DNA from: Streptomyces sp. cf386
Lineage (GTDB): Bacteria; Actinomycetota; Actinomycetes; Streptomycetales; Streptomycetaceae
Direction of reading: 5' to 3'
Assembly: GCF_900103585.1 (NCBI RefSeq)
Contig: NZ_FNHV01000017.1
Span: 1-64,000 of the forward strand
Length of the DNA: 64,000 nt
Shown here piece by piece: positions 60,401 to 64,000 of the stretch. The notes under the pieces were generated by a model. The model was not told the DNA's origin. It made no database searches and saw nothing but the letters and a program-made list of their open reading frames with translations. Each line of letters opens with the position of its first letter. Within the stretch, counting starts at the first letter, position 1. Both the position numbers and the translations under genes were made by a program.

Positions 60401-61191
60401 TTGGCCGAGGAGAACGCGGCCAGGGCACGGGTGCTCTGGATCATCTCCGGGTTGCTGGTCGCCTCGGCCATGTCCTGCGAGAGGTCGAGCAGGTGGGTGA
60501 TCACCCGGTGATAGGCCTCCACGGTCTGCGTGGAGTTGCGCTCGGCCTTGTAGGCCACGTTGCGGATCTCGGAGAGCGTGCCCAGTTCCCGGACGAGCTG
60601 GACGATGTTGTCGCGGACGCCCCTGAGGTTGCCGTCCTTGCTGCTGTTGTCGATCTCCTCGGACGCCTCGATGAAGCTGTCCCTGGCCCGGTCTGACTTG
60701 TCCCGGTAGCCCTTGACCGTGTAGTCGGTCGCCTTGGCGCCGTGCGCGAGCGGACCGGCGGACTGGTCGCGCTCCTCCTGGAGCGCGGCGGCGAGCTCGG
60801 TGGCCCGCTTGGTCATGTCCGTCAGCAGCTTCATGTTCTCGAGCTGCTGGATGTCGTCCATGTTGTCGCTGATGCGCAGCGCGCCCAGCGAGGTGGCCGC
60901 GACCACGGGGAGCGTCAGCAGCGCCACCAGGCGGGTGGAGATACGCCAGTTGCGCAGGGCTATTCGCGCGCCGGGGCCCGTGGAGCCCTTCGGCGGCTTC
61001 TTCGCCGGTGGTGCGGGGGGAGTCGCCGCCCCCGAGGACGCCGACACGGCCGGGCGCCCGGGGCGGTCACCGCCGTCGACCGACGGTGCCGGGCCCGGGT
61101 TCTGGGCGTGCTGGGTCGAGGGACCTCGGTCGGTCCCGCCGTGCTCCGGCTCCGCCGAAGCGCTGCCATCCCTCTTGAAACGTCCCTGCAC
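57430..61191 (-). CDS. cvnA1: Conservon sensor kinase CvnA
   Basis: 1253 residues. Disordered basic/Pro-rich N-terminus (1-80), TM1 (about 87-104: TRLVALLTLPVVAATSLGAL), nitrate/nitrite-sensing-like extracytoplasmic domain, TM2 (AIISGALILLVLGVSLVGAF), HAMP, dimerisation helices (NVNAMFTNLSRRSQGLIQRQ) and ATPase (LAELLENATSFSSPQTKVKV, DTGIGLSPEDLA, GLFVVGRLSQRHGIRIQLRP). A disordered tail of over 450 residues is Gly/Gln/Pro-rich and includes FGSGQDP repeats. It ends LPRRVPRANLVPG like its paralogue. GTG 61191 is my start (QGRFKRDGSASAEP); GAGG lies 11 nt upstream. Confidence 0.9.
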   Translation of the reverse strand: MQGRFKRDGSASAEPEHGGTDRGPSTQHAQNPGPAPSVDGGDRPGRPAVSASSGAATPPAPPAKKPPKGSTGPGARIALRNWRISTRLVALLTLPVVAATSLGALRISDNMDDIQQLENMKLLTDMTKRATELAAALQEERDQSAGPLAHGAKATDYTVKGYRDKSDRARDSFIEASEEIDNSSKDGNLRGVRDNIVQLVRELGTLSEIRNVAYKAERNSTQTVEAYHRVITHLLDLSQDMAEATSNPEMIQSTRALAAFSSAKEYASIQRAVLAAALPANSTSDGDLSENDRLYADSALESQTSELRSFKSIYGAEGAEELLKPIGENNPTIKASDTYANRALTSANGLQSLDKRSYRDWVDDSTTKIQQMRAIETTLLEDMEQKARELRNESEREAIISGALILLVLGVSLVGAFVVARSMIRSLRRLEETATKVAQDRLPELVKQLSESDPQDVDTSVESVGVHSRDEIGQVAAAFDDVHREAVRLAAEQALLRGNVNAMFTNLSRRSQGLIQRQLSLISELESREADPDQLSSLFKLDHLATRMRRNGENLLVLAGEEPGRRWTRPVPLVDVLRAAASEVEQYERIELASVPTTEVAGRVVNDLVHLLAELLENATSFSSPQTKVKVTGHALPDGRVLIEIHDTGIGLSPEDLAAINERLASPPTVDVSVSRRMGLFVVGRLSQRHGIRIQLRPSDSGGTTALVMLPVDVAQGGKKPAPGKPGQGGPGASGGPAAAQAAAGAAAARRQAQAGGGSLGAGAPGGALGAGASGGGRLGAGQGPRAALPGRDGGGLPGGPGAPRGPQGPGAPSQGRPPAGAGAGFGGQAPGAPQGLQAAGTGQDLFGTGQDAFGSGQDPFGSGQDPFGGSRGGSGRDQSRPQGPASSPSAPPPAGAEKGRRGRRPQLPPRGGARAELPGGNQQRTPSWSDENAQPPVPRASLDTPRGHDEDPAQTSRMPRIDDRQGPAATSEMPAIPRPDGRHGPGSVPEFPRPGTAAPQDTGQFVRTDVFGAPGGQNTSSQTGQFAVPQAYDGSSTGQHALPGRQSPESTGQFERPQVNGTYGGNSGYGAPQPPAPARPQQRPARQEPEALPPATGPGDGRTPLYDTLETNWFHGSQQGQQGQGRQPGANGSAPASAPQQPQAPAAPSQPPASNAAWRSSPNDDLVRQAERVRQPAAGGVTTSGLPRRVPRANLVPGTAQQQQHQSGPAVSRAPDDVRGRLTNLRRGIAQGRQAGTGQTGSFPSPTHQQER
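58588..58671 (-). repeat. Four 21-bp tandem repeats in cvnA1 tail
   Basis: Units at 58588, 58609, 58630 and 58651 are each 21 bp and share GAAxxxGTCCTGxCCCG. They encode (F/P)G(S/T)GQD(P/A/L) heptapeptides. The three-base multiples keep the frame, so copy number could vary between strains. Confidence 0.8.
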
Positions 61192-61797
61192 TAGCGTCGC
61201 AACCTCTGGACCAGGCGCCCCTCCGCGTGAGCGGACGGACACGGTGTCGGCGTATTGGGGAGCGTCCTGAACACGCTCCCTGATGGTCGTGAGTGACCGG
61301 CGCTGGCTCCCCCTTCTCGCCGCCACATGGCGCTCGATGCGCCCCCTGTGCGCCGGCTCGATCCTGCGGCGGTCCGTGGAATTCCAGCACAGTGCAGGAT
61401 CTCCAACAAGGCCCGTAGGTCGAGCCGTGACATACGTGACGCCACGTGAGGGCGAGATTACCTGCCGTAGAAACTTATCCCACCCATATCGGACGTATGC
61501 TCTCGATCCTCTTGCGCGCGGGAGGTGTCCTAGTCGACATGATCAGGAGCGGAATGAGGGCTTCAGGGGGTCAATGTCCGTTTCGTTGGGGTGGATTGCG
61601 GGTCTGAATTGCCCGGTTTATCCGTCGACCCGTGAGCAAACTCACATGCAGATCCGGGGGTCCCCATGACTTCCCCGGGGAATCGCATGTTTTAGCCTGA
61701 CGCTTTACATGGGGGATGTTTCTGCCAACCCGCGCCCGGACGCAGGCCGCCCTGAGCCAGGCCCCGGCGCTCCGTCACGACAGGACTCAGTAGAACC
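61192..61797. other. 606-bp region between conservon 1 and the 61-residue protein gene
   Basis: No ORF with coding bias. It contains the cvnA1 promoter side (61192-61500), where ACATACGTGACGCCACGTGA (61431-61450) has two CGTGA words, and an AT-richer tract (61460-61500). The right end (61620-61720) holds the palindromes GGGGTCCCC and TCCCCGGGGA and a TTTAGCC.GACGCTTTACATG promoter-like stretch for the rightward small gene. The functions of these are not shown. Confidence 0.45.
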
Positions 61798-61983
61798 GTG
61801 AAGACGACGACGATGTTCCGCACGATAGCCAACCCGCGGCGCACGACGCTGGCGCACCTCGACGACGCCGACGAACTGCAGACCCCGCAGCTGCCGGAGC
61901 GCTCCGTCGATCTTCCCACGCAGACCGCGAACCCCAGGCGCACCATCCTCGTGGAGATCCCCGCCACCGCCGCCGCCCAGTAG
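61798..61983 (+). CDS. 61-residue small protein with internal ANPRRT repeat
   Basis: Starts at GTG 61798 or ATG 61813. The peptide has two related segments, TIANPRRTTLAHL and QTANPRRTILVEI, separated by an acidic linker (DDADELQTPQLPERSVDLPT). Strong third-position GC supports translation; GGACTCAG is a weak ribosome site. No Cys and no membrane segment. I think similar proteins occur next to FAH-gltX in other streptomycetes, but I know no function. The repeat recalls multi-core peptide precursors only in layout. Confidence 0.65.
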   Translation: MKTTTMFRTIANPRRTTLAHLDDADELQTPQLPERSVDLPTQTANPRRTILVEIPATAAAQ

Positions 61984-62014
61984 TACGCGGGCGTACGGCC
62001 GATTGTTCAATCCC

Positions 62015-62066
62015 GTACGACGGCCAGGGCGCCCGCGGCAGTACGACGGCCGGGGCGCCCGCAGTA
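62015..62066 (+). repeat. 26-bp direct repeat pair upstream of FAH-gltX
   Basis: Two adjacent 26-bp copies (62015-62040, 62041-62066) agree at 23 positions and begin GTACGACGGCC(A/G)GGGCGCCCGC. They lie in the 5' region of the FAH-family gene, 80 bp before its start. Confidence 0.8.
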
Positions 62067-62147
62067 ATGCGCGAGGCGCGCACCCCTCCCCGCGTTAGCC
62101 TGGAGCGTCAGACTCCAGCCGGCACAGTAGAGGGGCGCCAGGATCCC

Positions 62148-62933
62148 GTGCGCATCGCCAGATTCTCCATCGACGGGAACGTCGCCTTCGGCGCGGTCGA
62201 GGGCGACAAGCCGGACGAGCTCGTCCTCGACATCATCAAGGGCATCCCGTTCGCGGACTTCGAGCTCTCCGGTACAAAGGTCCCGCTGAGCAAGGTCAGG
62301 CTGCTGCCGCCGGTGCTCCCGAACAAGGTCGTGGCCTTCGGCCGCAACTACGCCGAGCACGCCCGCGAACTCGGCAACGAGGTGCCCGACGCCCCGTTCG
62401 CCTTCTTCAAGCCGTCCACCGCGGTGATCGGCCCCGGCGACGAGATCCAGTACCCGTCCTTCACCGAGGACCTCCACCACGAGGCCGAACTGGCCGTCGT
62501 CATCGGCCGTATGTGCCGCGAGGTCCCGCGCGAGCGCGTCAAGGACGTGATCTTCGGCTTCACCTGCGCCAACGACATCACCGCCCGTGACGTCCAGAAG
62601 CGCGAGAAGCAGTGGGCCCGGGCCAAGGGCTTCGACACCTCCTGCCCGCTGGGCCCCTGGGTGGAGACCGACCTGGACGTCCGGACCGCGTCCGACCTGA
62701 CGATCCAGCTCACGGTCAACGGCGAACAGCGTCAGCTCGGCCGCACCAGCGAGATGATCCACTCCATCGAGGACCTGATCGTCAACATCTCCGAGGCCAT
62801 GACGCTGCTCCCCGGCGACGTGATCCTCACGGGCACCCCGGCAGGCGTCGGGCCGCTCACCGTCGGCGACGAGGTCGCCGTCACCATCGAAGGCATCGGC
62901 ACTCTCACCAACAAGGTTGTCAAGCGTGGCTAG
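62148..62933 (+). CDS. Fumarylacetoacetate-hydrolase-family protein
   Basis: 261 residues. N-terminal beta domain (ARFSIDGNVAFGAVEGDKPD) and the FAH core: NKVVAFGRNYAEHARELGNE, FFKPSTAVIGPGDEI, HHEAELAVVIGRMCREVPRE, GFTCANDITARDVQKREKQW, DTSCPLGPWVETDLD and the C-terminal VILTGTPAGVGPLTVGDEVA. Metal ligands Glu/Glu/Asp are in HHEAEL and the NDITARD region. The family hydrolyses or decarboxylates acylpyruvates or 2-oxo acids; it is annotated variously as a 2-hydroxyhepta-2,4-diene-1,7-dioate isomerase. GTG 62148. Its last 8 bp overlap gltX, so the two are co-translated. Confidence 0.9.
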   Translation: MRIARFSIDGNVAFGAVEGDKPDELVLDIIKGIPFADFELSGTKVPLSKVRLLPPVLPNKVVAFGRNYAEHARELGNEVPDAPFAFFKPSTAVIGPGDEIQYPSFTEDLHHEAELAVVIGRMCREVPRERVKDVIFGFTCANDITARDVQKREKQWARAKGFDTSCPLGPWVETDLDVRTASDLTIQLTVNGEQRQLGRTSEMIHSIEDLIVNISEAMTLLPGDVILTGTPAGVGPLTVGDEVAVTIEGIGTLTNKVVKRG

Positions 62934-64000
62934 CGCACCCGGCTCCCCCGTTCGCGTCCGTTTCTGTCCCTCGCCCACCGGTAACCCCCATGTGGGCCTG
63001 GTCCGCACCGCCCTGTTCAACTGGGCGTTCGCCCGGCACCACCAGGGCACCCTGGTCTTCCGCATCGAGGACACCGACGCGGCCCGCGACTCCGAGGAGT
63101 CGTACAACCAGCTGCTCGACGCGATGCGCTGGCTGGGCTTCGACTGGGACGAGGGCCCCGAGATCGGCGGCCCGCACGCGCCGTACCGCCAGTCGCAGCG
63201 CATGGACCTCTACAAGGACGTCGCGGCCAAGCTCCTGGAAGGCGGTTACGCCTACCGCTGCTACTGCTCCCAGGACGAGCTGGACACCCGCCGCGAGGCC
63301 GCCCGCGCCGCCGGCAAGCCGTCCGGCTACGACGGCCACTGCCGCGAGCTGACCGAGGCGCAGGTCGAGGAGTACAAGGCCCAGGGCCGCGAGCCCATCG
63401 TCCGCTTCCGGATGCCCGACGAGACGATCACCTTCACGGACCTGGTCCGCGGCGAGCTGACGTTCACGCCGGAGAACGTGCCCGACTACGGCATCGTCCG
63501 CGCGAACGGCGCCCCGCTGTACACCCTCGTCAACCCGGTCGACGACGCCCTGATGGAGATCACCCACGTCCTGCGCGGCGAGGACCTGCTCTCCTCGACG
63601 CCCCGTCAGATCGCCCTGTACAAGGCGCTGATGGAGCTGGGCATCGCCAAGCAGATCCCCGCCTTCGGGCACCTGCCGTACGTGATGGGCGAGGGCAACA
63701 AGAAGCTCTCCAAGCGCGACCCGCAGTCGTCGCTGAACCTCTACCGCGAGCGCGGCTTCGTGCCGGAGGGCCTGCTCAACTACCTCTCCCTCCTCGGTTG
63801 GTCGCTCTCCGCCGACCAGGACATCTTCACGACGGACGAGATGGTCGCGGCCTTCGACATCGCGGACGTGCAGCCCAACCCGGCCCGCTTCGACCTGAAG
63901 AAGTGCGAGTCGATCAACGGCGACCACATCCGCCTGCTCGAGGTGAAGGACTTCACCGAGCGCTGCGCCCCCTGGCTGACGGCCCCGTTCGCCCCCTGGG
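62926..64000 (+). CDS. gltX: Glutamyl-tRNA synthetase (3' end cut by window edge)
   Basis: Charges tRNA-Glu and, in bacteria that use the transamidation route, also tRNA-Gln. GTG 62926 overlaps the previous gene by 8 bp; AAGG stands about 9 nt upstream. The HIGH-like motif is in RFCPSPTGNPHVGLVRTALF, the zinc/anticodon region later, RIEDTDAARDSEESYNQLLD, the HLPYVMGEGNKKLSKRD motif carries KMSKS-like KLSKR, and GLLNYLSLLGWS follows. 358 residues are visible; the anticodon-binding domain continues beyond base 64000. Confidence 0.96.
   Translation, partial: MASAPGSPVRVRFCPSPTGNPHVGLVRTALFNWAFARHHQGTLVFRIEDTDAARDSEESYNQLLDAMRWLGFDWDEGPEIGGPHAPYRQSQRMDLYKDVAAKLLEGGYAYRCYCSQDELDTRREAARAAGKPSGYDGHCRELTEAQVEEYKAQGREPIVRFRMPDETITFTDLVRGELTFTPENVPDYGIVRANGAPLYTLVNPVDDALMEITHVLRGEDLLSSTPRQIALYKALMELGIAKQIPAFGHLPYVMGEGNKKLSKRDPQSSLNLYRERGFVPEGLLNYLSLLGWSLSADQDIFTTDEMVAAFDIADVQPNPARFDLKKCESINGDHIRLLEVKDFTERCAPWLTAPFAPW

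Noticed and set aside
57010..60696. Plus-strand open frame of 1228 codons
   Set aside because: Antisense shadow of cvnB1 and cvnA1, which have clear kinase and roadblock domains.
62015..62066. 26-bp repeats as a CRISPR array or attachment site
   Set aside because: Only two adjacent copies with no spacer, no integrase and no tRNA beside them.

Overview
The window is very GC-rich, with strong third-position G/C bias, many GTG and TTG starts, and long perfect-stem hairpins that mostly lack T-tracts. Two conservons, an accB/accE pair, a Streptomyces griseus-type trypsin and the core gene order all point to a Streptomyces chromosome. From memory the conserved backbone (ilvC-serA, PucR/proline catabolism, leuB-ilvE, urease-like/agmatine deiminase, cimA, accB-accE, two cvn operons, FAH-gltX) follows the order of S. 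coelicolor SCO5514 to SCO5547. Several accessory blocks are inserted into it.

Layout. 0-2.8 kb: ilvC (cut at the left edge) and serA. 2.9-5.2 kb: an MFS exporter with a divergent TetR regulator. 5.1-10.3 kb: a minus-strand Opp/Nik-type ABC importer (lipoprotein, a fused two-in-one permease, two ATPases) behind a Zur-like box, with a divergent FAD monooxygenase at 10.4-12.0 kb. 12.1-16.0 kb: a PucR regulator divergent from proline dehydrogenase and glutamate-semialdehyde dehydrogenase, i.e. proline to glutamate. 16.1-18.4 kb: two small proteins and an exported purple-acid-phosphatase-like enzyme. 18.5-21.0 kb: leuB and ilvE. 21.0-27.1 kb: an NCS1 permease divergent from an operon of fused urease gamma/beta, urease alpha, agmatine deiminase, a Cys-rich unknown and a TetR. 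27.2-30.4 kb: a secreted beta-propeller and cimA, which has an attenuator-like leader.

30.4-34.5 kb: a SLATT-type 2TM protein divergent from a calcineurin-phosphoesterase/STAND-like protein of 1081 residues, probably a conflict or defence module. 34.7-48 kb: accessory envelope, efflux and secreted functions: a TPM-like membrane protein, two MFS exporters, a Tat protein of unknown function, two isochorismatase-like hydrolases (one with a Tat signal), a GlxA-type regulator, trypsin, YdeI and YceI proteins and a PL8 lyase. 48-50 kb: accB-accE and a small secreted protein. 50.6-61.2 kb: two tandem conservons. 61.8-64 kb: a small repeat-containing protein, an FAH-family hydrolase and gltX (cut at the right edge).

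The points most worth a second look are: (1) the urease-like plus agmatine deiminase operon, whose urease alpha keeps the nickel ligands but has an altered active-site flap and loop, suggesting a substituted-urea substrate such as N-carbamoylputrescine; (2) the SLATT / phosphoesterase-STAND pair with a lysine-less P-loop; (3) an old tandem duplication across the permease/ATPase junction of the ABC operon; (4) the Zur-like box in front of that importer; (5) the leader ORF and T-tract terminator in front of cimA. No tRNA, rRNA, insertion sequence or CRISPR array was seen.
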